From assembly GCA_902596185.1 (NCBI GenBank), contig CACJSX010000006.1, positions 1 through 40,466 on the forward strand: 40,466 bases of DNA. The letters run 5' to 3'. The position numbers and the translations under genes are program-made. Origin of the DNA: an uncultured Pelagibacteraceae bacterium. Its GTDB lineage: Bacteria > Pseudomonadota > Alphaproteobacteria > Pelagibacterales > Pelagibacteraceae. Below, in pieces: positions 24,458 through 32,449 of the stretch (positions within the stretch are counted from its first letter, which is position 1; every line of letters begins with the position of its first letter). A model generated the notes under the pieces. That model was not told where the DNA came from. It made no database searches and saw only the letters and a list, made by a program, of their open reading frames with translations.

Positions 24458-25369
24458 TTAAAACGCAAACGCTAATGAAACTTCTGTAAACGATTTATCT
24501 GATCCAGAAGATCCACCGATAGAATCAGTTTTGTTCATTACAGCAGCTAATGTCATACCACCCATTGTGTAAGACGCTGAAATACCTGAACTTTCTTCAT
24601 CAGTTTTTCCTGACTCATCAAACTCAACAGTTGAAACACCATAAGATACACTCATGTTTTCGTTCACAGCAAGTGAAATTGCATAGTGCATTCTGTTGAT
24701 GTCATTTGATGGTTTGTCAATTGCAGAATGTTGTAAACCTACAGTTGCCATACCAGATGTGTATGTAGCCCATACTGTGCTGTGATCATGTTCAACAGTA
24801 GCTGTTGAAGTATCAGATCCGATACCACCACCAATTTGCATACCATCAACTAAGTCATCAGCAATAACAACGAAAGATGTATCAGTTCCAACACCATTTC
24901 TTTGGTAAGAAGCTGATGCAGTCATTCCCATCATAGATACTTCATAACCTAAAGCGTTGTCGTTACCAGTTCCAACTACACCGTGGTCAGTAGCATCAAC
25001 ATCGTCATAAACTTCTTCACCAGCAGTTGGCATTTTATCTTTATACTTGTTTAGACCAGCTGTGCTTGTTCCATTCATTAAACTGAATGTTCCGCTATCA
25101 CCCATATCAACTGTTACATGAGTTGCAGAGAACGCAGCGTTAGACATAGTGTAACTAGTGCTAACTGAGAATCCATTATCTAGTTCACCTGAACCAGAAA
25201 AAGTAATTCCTTTTGAATTACTCCATGGGTTTCCAGTAACTTGCTCAGCACCTTTTGATTGATAAGTCATTTTAGCAGAACCGCTAACGCTCATCGAACC
25301 AGCAAATGCAGAAGTAGCAACTAGAGAACCTGCTAATGCAGTTAATCCAATTTTTTTTATATTGTTCAT
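24458..25369 (-). CDS. Outer-membrane porin
   Basis: Gram-negative porin-like beta-barrel of 303 residues. The signal peptide is residues 1-23 (MNNIKKIGLTALAGSLVATSAFA, cut before GS). The mature part is Gly/Ser/Thr-rich with alternating strand patterns (SVSGSAKMTYQSKG; GITFSGSGELDNGFSVSTSY). It ends FTEVSLAFAF with the C-terminal Phe recognised by the BAM machinery. Codon choice is visibly less AT-biased than in neighbours (many GCA, GTT, ACT, GGT), fitting high expression. It has a clear AGGAG ribosome binding site, a long upstream region and its own strong terminator: a free-standing, highly expressed gene. Ion or solute selectivity cannot be inferred. Confidence 0.9.
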   Translation of the reverse strand: MNNIKKIGLTALAGSLVATSAFAGSMSVSGSAKMTYQSKGAEQVTGNPWSNSKGITFSGSGELDNGFSVSTSYTMSNAAFSATHVTVDMGDSGTFSLMNGTSTAGLNKYKDKMPTAGEEVYDDVDATDHGVVGTGNDNALGYEVSMMGMTASASYQRNGVGTDTSFVVIADDLVDGMQIGGGIGSDTSTATVEHDHSTVWATYTSGMATVGLQHSAIDKPSNDINRMHYAISLAVNENMSVSYGVSTVEFDESGKTDEESSGISASYTMGGMTLAAVMNKTDSIGGSSGSDKSFTEVSLAFAF

Positions 25370-25374
25370 ATTTA

Positions 25375-25379
25375 CTCCT
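25375..25379 (-). promoter_or_regulatory. Shine-Dalgarno site of the porin gene
   Basis: AGGAG on the minus strand, 5 bases before the ATG (25369-25367). Clear SD sequences are scarce in this window, so this one supports strong translation of the porin. Confidence 0.8.
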
Positions 25380-25385
25380 ATTTGT

Positions 25386-25399
25386 TTTATAATTATAAA
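25386..25399. repeat. 14-bp perfect palindrome in the porin leader
   Basis: TTTATAATTATAAA is fully self-complementary and lies between the predicted porin promoter and the ribosome binding site. It could be an operator or a short leader hairpin. In AT-rich DNA such a palindrome may also arise by chance. Confidence 0.4.
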
Positions 25400-25426
25400 C
25401 AGACCCTAAATACCATAATTCACTAG

Positions 25427-25455
25427 ATATAAGGTTTATTAATCAATATTTTCAA
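25427..25455 (-). promoter_or_regulatory. Candidate sigma-70 promoter of the porin gene
   Basis: On the minus strand TTGAAA (25455-25450) and TTATAT (25432-25427) are separated by 17 bases. This gives a leader of about 50 bases before the ATG. A perfect TATAAT also occurs within the palindrome at 25386-25399 but has no matching -35. Confidence 0.45.
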
Positions 25456-25469
25456 TTTTTTTCTATTAA

Positions 25470-25487
25470 TGTTGTATTTTTACAACA
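25470..25487. repeat. Inverted repeat in the porin/DUF3576 intergenic region
   Basis: TGTTGTA, TTTT, TACAACA: a perfect 7-bp inverted repeat with a 4-base loop, about 15 bases upstream of the predicted porin -35. It could be a regulator-binding site. This 222-base region (25370-25591) is the longest gene-free stretch of the window and contains no convincing ORF. Confidence 0.4.
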
Positions 25488-25556
25488 AAAAATACCTCAA
25501 AAAAGTTAATATTTTCAGCATTTTTTTATACAAAATGTTATTCTTTGATAAATACT

Positions 25557-25565
25557 TGGTATATA
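25557..25565 (+). promoter_or_regulatory. Possible extended -10 promoter for the DUF3576-leuS operon
   Basis: TGG followed by TATATA at 25560-25565 fits an extended -10 element and would start transcription about 20 bases before the ATG at 25592. No convincing -35 is seen, so this is weak. Confidence 0.28.
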
Positions 25566-25591
25566 TGGTTTTCCGTATTAAATCTTAAACT

Positions 25592-26164
25592 ATGAAAACT
25601 GAAATTATTTTACTTAAAATTATACTACTTTTATCAATATTAGTTAATCTTAATTCATGCGGTTTCTATAGACCTGTAAGTGCGAAAGATTTTCCACCTG
25701 AACCGGAAAAAAGAGTTCAAAAAAACCTTCAAGAAGGTAGGGGTTTCACTTTAATGGGAAACAATAATAAAAAAGGTGGTGAATTTGATTTTGCGACATC
25801 TAATGAGATGTGGAGAGCGAGTTTGGATATTTTAAATTTTATGCCACTTACTTCAGCAGATTATGGTGGTGGGCTAATAATCACTGACTGGTATAACGAT
25901 AGCCAAAATGAAGTTAATGATTCAATAAAAATTTCAGTAAGATTTTTATCTAACGAAATAAGAGCCGATGCTTTAGAAATAACTGTCTTTAGTAAAGAAT
26001 GTAATGCAAATATAAATTGCAAAGTTTCACAAAGTAATCCTACTATTGAAAACGAACTAAAAGTTGCAATTTTAAAAAGAGCAGCAAAATACAGAAAAGA
26101 CATAATAAGCTCAAACAAAAAAAGAGACCTAGATTCAATAAAAGCCCCGCAAGACAGACAATAA
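25592..26164 (+). CDS. DUF3576-family lipoprotein
   Basis: Lipoprotein of 190 residues: the signal peptide ends LNSC with Cys23 as lipidation site. The mature part contains GGEFDFATSNEMWRASLDIL and ADYGGGLIITDWY, matching the alphaproteobacterial DUF3576 family as I remember it. The family has no known function. It sits directly upstream of leuS, lptE and holA, its usual place in alphaproteobacteria. With an outer-membrane LPS-assembly lipoprotein (LptE) in the same operon, an envelope-assembly role is plausible but unproven. Confidence 0.82.
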   Translation: MKTEIILLKIILLLSILVNLNSCGFYRPVSAKDFPPEPEKRVQKNLQEGRGFTLMGNNNKKGGEFDFATSNEMWRASLDILNFMPLTSADYGGGLIITDWYNDSQNEVNDSIKISVRFLSNEIRADALEITVFSKECNANINCKVSQSNPTIENELKVAILKRAAKYRKDIISSNKKRDLDSIKAPQDRQ

Positions 26165-26172
26165 TTATAATT

Positions 26173-28713
26173 GTGGATAGATATAATTTCAAAACTATAG
26201 AAGATAAATGGCAGAACTCTTGGATAAAAAATAATACTTTTAAATCTATAAAAGAAAATAAAGGTAAAAAATTTTATTGCTTGGAAATGTTTCCTTACCC
26301 ATCTGGAAAGATACATATGGGTCATGTTAGGAATTACACAATTGGTGATGTATTAGCGAGATACAAACTTCTACAAGGATATAATGTATTGCATCCTATG
26401 GGTTGGGACTCTTTTGGAATGCCCGCTGAAAATGCTGCAAGACAAAATAACTTAAGTCCAAAAGATTGGACTGAAGAAAACATATCTATCATGAGAGATC
26501 AATTAAAAAAGTTAGGTCTTTCAATTGACTGGGATAGAGAAATATCTACATGCTCTCAAGAATATTATAAACACCAACAAAAGCTTTTTTTAGAACTATA
26601 TGATAAAGGATTAGTTTACCGAAAAGAAAGCTATGTTAATTGGGACCCTGTGGACAACACTGTGCTTGCTAATGAACAAGTAGTTGATGGAAAAGGATGG
26701 AGATCTGGTGCGGTCGTAGAGAGAAAAAAGCTTAATCAATGGTTTTTTAAAATTTCACACTTTTCTGAGGAATTATTAAATGATTTAAATGATTTAGAAG
26801 ATTGGCCAGAAAAGGTAAAAATAATGCAAAAGAACTGGATAGGTAAATCTTATGGGTGTGAGATTGATTTCAAAATAAATGGATCTAGCGACATAAAATC
26901 AATCAAATGCTACACAACACGACCCGATACTTTATTTGGATTCTCATTTTTAGCTGTATCTGTTGACCATCCACTATGCAAATATTATGAAAATGATAAA
27001 GAATTTCAAAAGTTTAAACTACATTGCTCCAAAACAGGAACAACTGAGGAATCAATAGCACAAGCAGAAAAAATTGGCTTTAAAACAAATTTAACTGCTT
27101 CAAATCCACTAAATGAAAATGAAAAAGTTCCAGTATATTTTGCAAATTTTGTATTAATGGATTATGGATTTGGTGCAGTATTTGGCTGTCCTGGTCATGA
27201 CCAAAGGGATTTTGACTTTGCTAAAAAATACAATTTAAAAATTAAAACAGTTGTTAAACCTAAAGATGAACACGATAATTTTGAGGTAAAAACTGAACCT
27301 CACGTAGGGAATGGTATTATAATTAATTCAGATTTTTTAAATGGTTTAACAGCCCCAGAGCAGTCAATTTCTGAAACAATTAAATATTTAGAAAAAAATA
27401 ATTTAGGAAAAAAACAAACAAACTATCGTTTAAAAGATTGGGGTATTTCTCGACAAAGATATTGGGGGTGCCCAATACCAATTGCCTATAATGAAAAAAA
27501 TGAGGTAATTAAAATTCCAGAAGACCAACTACCAATTAAATTACCTGAAGAAATTGATTTAAATACCAGAGGTAATCCTCTTGATGTTCAAAATGATTGG
27601 AAGACAGTAACTATAAATGGCAAGAAATGTACAAGAGAAACCGATACACTTGATACTTTTGTAGACTCATCTTGGTATTTTTTAAGGTTCTGTTCAGCAA
27701 ATAATTCTGAAAAAGCATTTGATTCAGAAGATATAAATTATTGGATGCCAGTAGATCAATATATTGGAGGAATAGAACACGCAATATTACATTTATTGTA
27801 TTCTAGATTTTTCATGAGAGCGATTAGTTTAGATAATAAAAGTACCAAAATTAAAGAGCCATTTAGTGGTTTGTTTACTCAAGGAATGGTTTGCCATCAA
27901 ACATATAAAAATAAAAATAACGAATGGCTAAGCCCTGATGAGGTTTTTTCAGAAGATAATAAAAAATTTTTTGAAAAAACAAATCCAAAAACTGAAGTTA
28001 TTGTTGGTCCTTCAGAATCTATGTCTAAATCAAAAAGAAATACCATTGATCCTGAAAAAATGATTAGTGAATATGGAGCTGATGCAGTTAGATTGTTTAT
28101 ATTATCTGATAGTCCACCAGAAAAAGATATTCAATGGTCAGAAAATGGCATGTCCTCAGCATTTAAATACATTCAAAAATTTTGGTCAATGAATGAAAAA
28201 ATTTTAAGTGTTTTAAATGAAGAAAAAAGTGAAGAAAATAATGAAATTAATGTTTTTACAAACCAATCTATTGAAAAAATAAACTACGCATTAGAAAAAT
28301 TTAGGTACAATGTAATTGTAGCAGTATTTCACGAAATATATAATTTTTTTAATAAAATTTCAGAAAACCAAAAAAATTTTGGAAATTTAAAAAAAAACTA
28401 CGAAAAAATATTAATCGTAATGATGCCAGTTATTCCACACATTACTAGTGAATGCTTGGAAAAATTAGAAAACAAAGACTCCATTAAATGGCCGGAAATT
28501 GAGAAAAAGTACATAGAGAATGACGAAACTATTATTGTCATACAAATTAATGGAAAAAAAAGGGGACTTATTAATATGAAAAAAGATACAGATGAACAAA
28601 TTATTTTAAATGAAATAAAAGATAGAAAGCTCATAGATAAGTACCTTAAAGACAAGGAGATATTTAAAGTAATTTATGTTAAGAATAAAATTATTAATAT
28701 CATCATAAAATAA
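26173..28713 (+). CDS. leuS: Leucyl-tRNA synthetase
   Basis: Class Ia synthetase with editing domain, 846 residues. The HIGH motif is MFPYPSGKIHMGHVRNYT (HMGH at 48-51). The CP1 editing domain has TRPDTLFG and, later, YGFGAVFGCPGHDQRDFDFA. The KMSKS loop is MSKSKRNTIDP at 617-627. A C-terminal anticodon-binding and tail domain ends with the IQINGKKRG block. The start is GTG 26173 (DRYNFKTIEDKWQ), 8 bases after the DUF3576 stop. It overlaps lptE by one base. Confidence 0.98.
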   Translation: MDRYNFKTIEDKWQNSWIKNNTFKSIKENKGKKFYCLEMFPYPSGKIHMGHVRNYTIGDVLARYKLLQGYNVLHPMGWDSFGMPAENAARQNNLSPKDWTEENISIMRDQLKKLGLSIDWDREISTCSQEYYKHQQKLFLELYDKGLVYRKESYVNWDPVDNTVLANEQVVDGKGWRSGAVVERKKLNQWFFKISHFSEELLNDLNDLEDWPEKVKIMQKNWIGKSYGCEIDFKINGSSDIKSIKCYTTRPDTLFGFSFLAVSVDHPLCKYYENDKEFQKFKLHCSKTGTTEESIAQAEKIGFKTNLTASNPLNENEKVPVYFANFVLMDYGFGAVFGCPGHDQRDFDFAKKYNLKIKTVVKPKDEHDNFEVKTEPHVGNGIIINSDFLNGLTAPEQSISETIKYLEKNNLGKKQTNYRLKDWGISRQRYWGCPIPIAYNEKNEVIKIPEDQLPIKLPEEIDLNTRGNPLDVQNDWKTVTINGKKCTRETDTLDTFVDSSWYFLRFCSANNSEKAFDSEDINYWMPVDQYIGGIEHAILHLLYSRFFMRAISLDNKSTKIKEPFSGLFTQGMVCHQTYKNKNNEWLSPDEVFSEDNKKFFEKTNPKTEVIVGPSESMSKSKRNTIDPEKMISEYGADAVRLFILSDSPPEKDIQWSENGMSSAFKYIQKFWSMNEKILSVLNEEKSEENNEINVFTNQSIEKINYALEKFRYNVIVAVFHEIYNFFNKISENQKNFGNLKKNYEKILIVMMPVIPHITSECLEKLENKDSIKWPEIEKKYIENDETIIVIQINGKKRGLINMKKDTDEQIILNEIKDRKLIDKYLKDKEIFKVIYVKNKIINIIIK

Positions 28714-29162
28714 TGAAAAAAATTTTAATTTTAATTTTAATTTTATTAAACTCATGTGGGTACCAACCACTTTATGTTGGTAAAAGTAACACTGAATTAA
28801 GATTTAACAAAATAGATTATGAGGGAGATAAAAATTTAAGTCGAAAAATATCCTCTAAATTATCTTTTGAAGAATTTACTTCAGATAAAACGTTAAATAA
28901 ATTATTAATAAAAAGTAAAAAAAATAAAATTGAAGCTTCAAAGAATTCTAAAGGACATGTAACAGCGTATAAAATATTTATTGAGGTAAATTTAGTCATT
29001 ACAGATCCAAATAATAAGAAAATTAAAGACAAAGTTTTTAGTAAAGACTTTTTATATAATGTAGACGATGATAAATTTAAAACTTCGGAGTATCAAAGAG
29101 AAATAGAAAATAACCTAATAAATAAAATTGTAGAAGAAACGATAGTATATTTAAACCTTTAA
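28713..29162 (+). CDS. lptE: LPS-assembly lipoprotein LptE
   Basis: Outer-membrane lipoprotein that plugs the LptD barrel in LPS export. The signal peptide ends LLNSC with Cys15 as lipid anchor, followed by GYQPLY, a typical LptE mature N-terminus. Length 149 is typical for alphaproteobacterial LptE. The remaining sequence is poorly conserved, so the assignment leans on the CGYQPLY start and the leuS-lptE-holA order. It overlaps leuS by one base and abuts holA directly. Confidence 0.87.
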   Translation: MKKILILILILLNSCGYQPLYVGKSNTELRFNKIDYEGDKNLSRKISSKLSFEEFTSDKTLNKLLIKSKKNKIEASKNSKGHVTAYKIFIEVNLVITDPNNKKIKDKVFSKDFLYNVDDDKFKTSEYQREIENNLINKIVEETIVYLNL

Positions 29163-30146
29163 ATGATTGTTAAATTTTTTGAAATAAAAAAAATAAATCT
29201 TAAAAATAAAAAATATTTTTTACTTTATGGTAAAAATGAAGGATTAATCGAAGAAACTATAAAAGAAACTCTTAAGCCAAACCTACCTGGAAATGTTTAT
29301 AATTATGAAGAAAAAGAAATATTAGAGAATATTTCTAACTTTAAGGAAAACCTTGTCAATAAATCATTTTTCGAGAATGAAAAATTAATTATAATTAAAA
29401 GGACAACGGATAAACTATTCAGTTTGATTGAGGAATTAATTGATAAAAATATTGAAGATATATCAATAATATTTATTGCTAGCGCATTAGATAAAAAATC
29501 AAAGATTAGAAATTTTTTTGAGAAATCAAAAATCACCATTTGCATTCCTTTTTACGAAGACAATATTCAAACATTAAGTTTGGTTGCTCAAAAATTCCTA
29601 AGGGAGAAAAAGATAAATATTTCTCAACAAGACTTAAATATATTAGCCGAAAGAGCTAAAGGAGATAGAATAAATCTAAATATTGAATTAGAAAAAATTG
29701 CAAATTTTTCCTTTAAAAGAAAAAGTATTGGTACAAACGAAATATTAAAGCTGACTAATTTGTCAGAAAATTATGATATCGGCGAACTTATTGATAGTTG
29801 TTTATCAAAAAATAAAAAAAAAATTAATAAAATCTTAAATGAAAATAATTTTAACCAGGAAGATTGTGTTTATATTTTAAGAATTTTTTTATCAAAATTA
29901 AAAAGACTATTAAAACTTTACCTAGATCCAGATATTAGAACAAATGTTGAAAAAGCTTTAAACTCTTATAAACCACCAATATTTTGGAAAGATAAAGAAA
30001 TTATAAAACAACAAATAAAAATATTGAATTTTGAAAAAGTAAAGGAACTTGTTAACAAAACAAGTGAAATTGAATTTATAATAAAAAAAAATCCTAGTAT
30101 TTCAATTAATGTTACTACTGACTTTATAATAAATCAGGCTATCTAA
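29163..30146 (+). CDS. holA: DNA polymerase III subunit delta
   Basis: Clamp-loader wrench subunit. The N-terminal AAA+ like domain includes YFLLYGKNEGLIEETIKETL near 18-37, a degenerate P-loop region as expected for delta. IIFIASALDKKSKIRNFFEKS near 100 and the segment ILAERAKGDRINLNIELEKI near 160-180 are typical HolA blocks. The C-terminal domain runs to 327. No ATPase residues are required in this subunit. The gene starts right after lptE and converges on parB with a single base between stops. Confidence 0.92.
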   Translation: MIVKFFEIKKINLKNKKYFLLYGKNEGLIEETIKETLKPNLPGNVYNYEEKEILENISNFKENLVNKSFFENEKLIIIKRTTDKLFSLIEELIDKNIEDISIIFIASALDKKSKIRNFFEKSKITICIPFYEDNIQTLSLVAQKFLREKKINISQQDLNILAERAKGDRINLNIELEKIANFSFKRKSIGTNEILKLTNLSENYDIGELIDSCLSKNKKKINKILNENNFNQEDCVYILRIFLSKLKRLLKLYLDPDIRTNVEKALNSYKPPIFWKDKEIIKQQIKILNFEKVKELVNKTSEIEFIIKKNPSISINVTTDFIINQAI

Positions 30147-30147
30147 T

Positions 30148-30990
30148 TTAATAATTTTTTTTTACTATCTCGATAATTTTATTTAATTGATCTAGATCTT
30201 TATACTCAAAGGTTATTTTACCTTTGTTTCTATGATTATTTTGAATATCTACACTTAATCCTATTTTATTTGATATAGATAATTCAAGAGCAATTATGTT
30301 TGTATCTTTAGATTTAGTTGATTTTTGTTTTTTATTTTTGAAAATTCTTACAAAATTTTCTGCTTGTCTGACAGAGAGTTTTTTTTCAATAATTTTTGAT
30401 GCAACAAAACTTGCATTTTCAAGGCCCACTAAAATTTTAGCATGACCTGCGGTTAACTTTTGAGTTTCGACTAATTTTATTACTTCGTCTGGTAGAGTTA
30501 AAAGTCGTAAAGAATTTGTTATGTGACTCCTGCTTTTACCAATAAATTTAGATACTTTTTCTTGATCATAAGAAAACTCATCTATTAATCTTTTATAACC
30601 TTGTGCTTCTTCAAGAGGATTAAGATCATGCCTTTGAACATTTTCTACAATAGCAAATTCTAAAGATTTCAAGTCATCAGCTTCTGTTATAACAACAGGC
30701 ACTTTATGAAGACCGGCTCTTTGTGCTGCTAGCCATCTTCTCTCACCAGCAATTATTTCAAACTTTGATTTATCATTATTTGAATTTCTAACAATTATGG
30801 GCTGTATCATTCCTCTTTCTTTAATCGAATTGGTTAGATCTTCCAAACTTACTTCGTCAAATATTTTCCTTGGTTGATACTTATTTGGGACCAAATCACC
30901 AATTGATGCTTGATTTGTTTGTGTCTCAACTTTTGTTTCTCCAATCAAAGATGAAAGACCTCGTCCCAGACCTTTTTTGATTTTATCCAT
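30148..30990 (-). CDS. parB: Chromosome-partitioning protein ParB
   Basis: CTP-dependent DNA clamp that loads at parS and spreads, marking the origin region for segregation. The N-terminal LGRGLSSLIGE is the ParA-interacting stretch. The ParB/Srx domain (about 25-115) includes NKYQPRKIFD and the arginine patch GERRWLAAQRAG. The helix-turn-helix region includes SRSHITNSLRLLTLP, and the C-terminal dimerisation domain ends at 280. It overlaps parA by one base. A matching parS lies in rsmG of the same operon. Confidence 0.97.
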   Translation of the reverse strand: MDKIKKGLGRGLSSLIGETKVETQTNQASIGDLVPNKYQPRKIFDEVSLEDLTNSIKERGMIQPIIVRNSNNDKSKFEIIAGERRWLAAQRAGLHKVPVVITEADDLKSLEFAIVENVQRHDLNPLEEAQGYKRLIDEFSYDQEKVSKFIGKSRSHITNSLRLLTLPDEVIKLVETQKLTAGHAKILVGLENASFVASKIIEKKLSVRQAENFVRIFKNKKQKSTKSKDTNIIALELSISNKIGLSVDIQNNHRNKGKITFEYKDLDQLNKIIEIVKKNY

Positions 30991-31784
30991 TATGCTGCGC
31001 TCCCAATTTTTGTCTCTTGACTCATAAACTCATCAGTAAAACTGAAATATGATTTACTTCCTGGACATGTTTTGTCATAAATCAAAACTGGCATTCCATG
31101 AGATGGTGCTTCTGACAATCTTACATTTCTTGGTATTACGGTTGAGTATACTTTTTCACTAAAATAATCTCTAGCTTCCTTCTCTACTTGTGACGACAAT
31201 TTATTTCTTTTGTCATACATGGTTAACAGTATGCCTCTGATTTTCAAATCAGGATTTAAACTTATTTTAATTCTTTCAATTGTTTTCATTAGCTGTGTTA
31301 AACCCTCTAAAGCAAAAAATTCAGTCTGGAGTGGTACCAGAAGTGAGTTAGAAGATACTAGAGCCATTACGGTCAATAAACTCAGTGAAGGTGGGCAGTC
31401 GATCAAGACATAATCATATAGTCCTCTAGAATTGTTTAAATATGCGACTAATTTAGTCTTTAATATAAACGCCCTGTTACTATCATCGGCTGTCTCTACT
31501 TCAAGTCCCGATAAATCTACATTAGATGTAATGATATCTAAATTTTCGAATTGTGTTTTTTTAATCACTTCTCGAATCTCTTTAGTTCCGTTCAATACTC
31601 CATAAATCGTATCACTTGAACTATCCATATTAGATAATCCTAGCCCTGTAGTAGCGTTGCCTTGGGGATCCAGGTCAATTACTAATATTTTTTTATCTAT
31701 TTGTGATAAACCAGCTGCAAGATTTATCACCGTAGTGGTTTTTCCTACCCCACCCTTTTGATTTATGACTGAAATAATTTGCAT
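30990..31784 (-). CDS. parA: Chromosome-partitioning ATPase ParA (Soj)
   Basis: Deviant Walker A ATPase that moves ParB-parS complexes. KGGVGKTTT at residues 10-18 includes the signature Lys; DLDPQGNATTGLG follows near 38-50 and YDYVLIDCPPSLSLLT near 123-138 is Walker B. Length 264 is typical of chromosomal ParA. It lies 11 bases downstream of rsmG in the operon mnmG-rsmG-parA-parB. Confidence 0.98.
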   Translation of the reverse strand: MQIISVINQKGGVGKTTTVINLAAGLSQIDKKILVIDLDPQGNATTGLGLSNMDSSSDTIYGVLNGTKEIREVIKKTQFENLDIITSNVDLSGLEVETADDSNRAFILKTKLVAYLNNSRGLYDYVLIDCPPSLSLLTVMALVSSNSLLVPLQTEFFALEGLTQLMKTIERIKISLNPDLKIRGILLTMYDKRNKLSSQVEKEARDYFSEKVYSTVIPRNVRLSEAPSHGMPVLIYDKTCPGSKSYFSFTDEFMSQETKIGSAA

Positions 31785-31795
31785 TTATTTTTTTT

Positions 31796-32449
31796 TTATA
31801 ATTTTTTAATTTTTTTTTTAATTTTTTTAATATTTATTAAAAATGAGTCTTCACTTGTTAAACTTTTTTTTTCTATATAATCTAACTTCCAATTTTTTTT
31901 AGAACTTTCTAAAATTTTCTTTCCACTCTTACCCATAAAAAAAATTAAATTTTTATATTTTGAAAAATTTTCATATACTAAATCCAAAACCACTGGCATT
32001 GGTTTGAATGCTCTGGACATTATTGTTCCTGTTTCTAAATTTTTTATTTCAAAAATATTTTTTTTAAAAACCTTTGTGTTTAAATTTAATTTTTTTGAAA
32101 CTTCCCTTAAAAAATGGCTTTTATGGTAACTTTTTTCATAAAGGTGCACATGCATATTATTTTTCATATTTTTTAGTATAATTGCTACGATTATCCCTGG
32201 CATACCCCCTCCTGAACCTATATCAGTGGTTGTATTGCTATTTAAATCAACAAAATCAATTATTTGTGCAGAATCAATAATATGGCGTTCAATTATAGAC
32301 TTTTTTGATGCTGTATTTTCGCTAATTATGTTGATTTTTTTATTTTTATCAAGAATCATTGATATATAGTTTTCAAAATCCAAAAATGTTTCACGTGAAA
32401 CATTTAAGTGATTGATTCTAGAATAAGAATTTAAAATTTCCTGATCCAT
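31796..32449 (-). CDS. rsmG: 16S rRNA (guanine-527-N7)-methyltransferase RsmG
   Basis: Rossmann-fold SAM methyltransferase, 217 residues. The SAM-binding loop TDIGSGGGMPGIIVAI lies near 75-90 and the later block TIMSRAFKPM near 142-151. The N-terminal segment HLNVSRETFLDFENY encodes the parS site in its Val-Ser-Arg-Glu-Thr codons. It overlaps the mnmG stop by one base (TAATG). Confidence 0.95.
   Translation of the reverse strand: MDQEILNSYSRINHLNVSRETFLDFENYISMILDKNKKINIISENTASKKSIIERHIIDSAQIIDFVDLNSNTTTDIGSGGGMPGIIVAIILKNMKNNMHVHLYEKSYHKSHFLREVSKKLNLNTKVFKKNIFEIKNLETGTIMSRAFKPMPVVLDLVYENFSKYKNLIFFMGKSGKKILESSKKNWKLDYIEKKSLTSEDSFLINIKKIKKKIKKL
32387..32402. promoter_or_regulatory. parS centromere site (perfect 16-bp palindrome)
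   Basis: TGTTTCACGTGAAACA matches the canonical bacterial chromosomal parS exactly and is a perfect palindrome. It lies inside the first 21 codons of rsmG, one gene from parA-parB whose product binds it. I noticed no second copy in the window. Its presence suggests that the replication origin is not far away on the chromosome. Confidence 0.95.

Noticed and set aside
26170..26182. DnaA-box-like TGTGGATAG at the leuS start
   Set aside because: Single imperfect match overlapping the GTG start codon, with no cluster of boxes nearby; not evidence for an origin.
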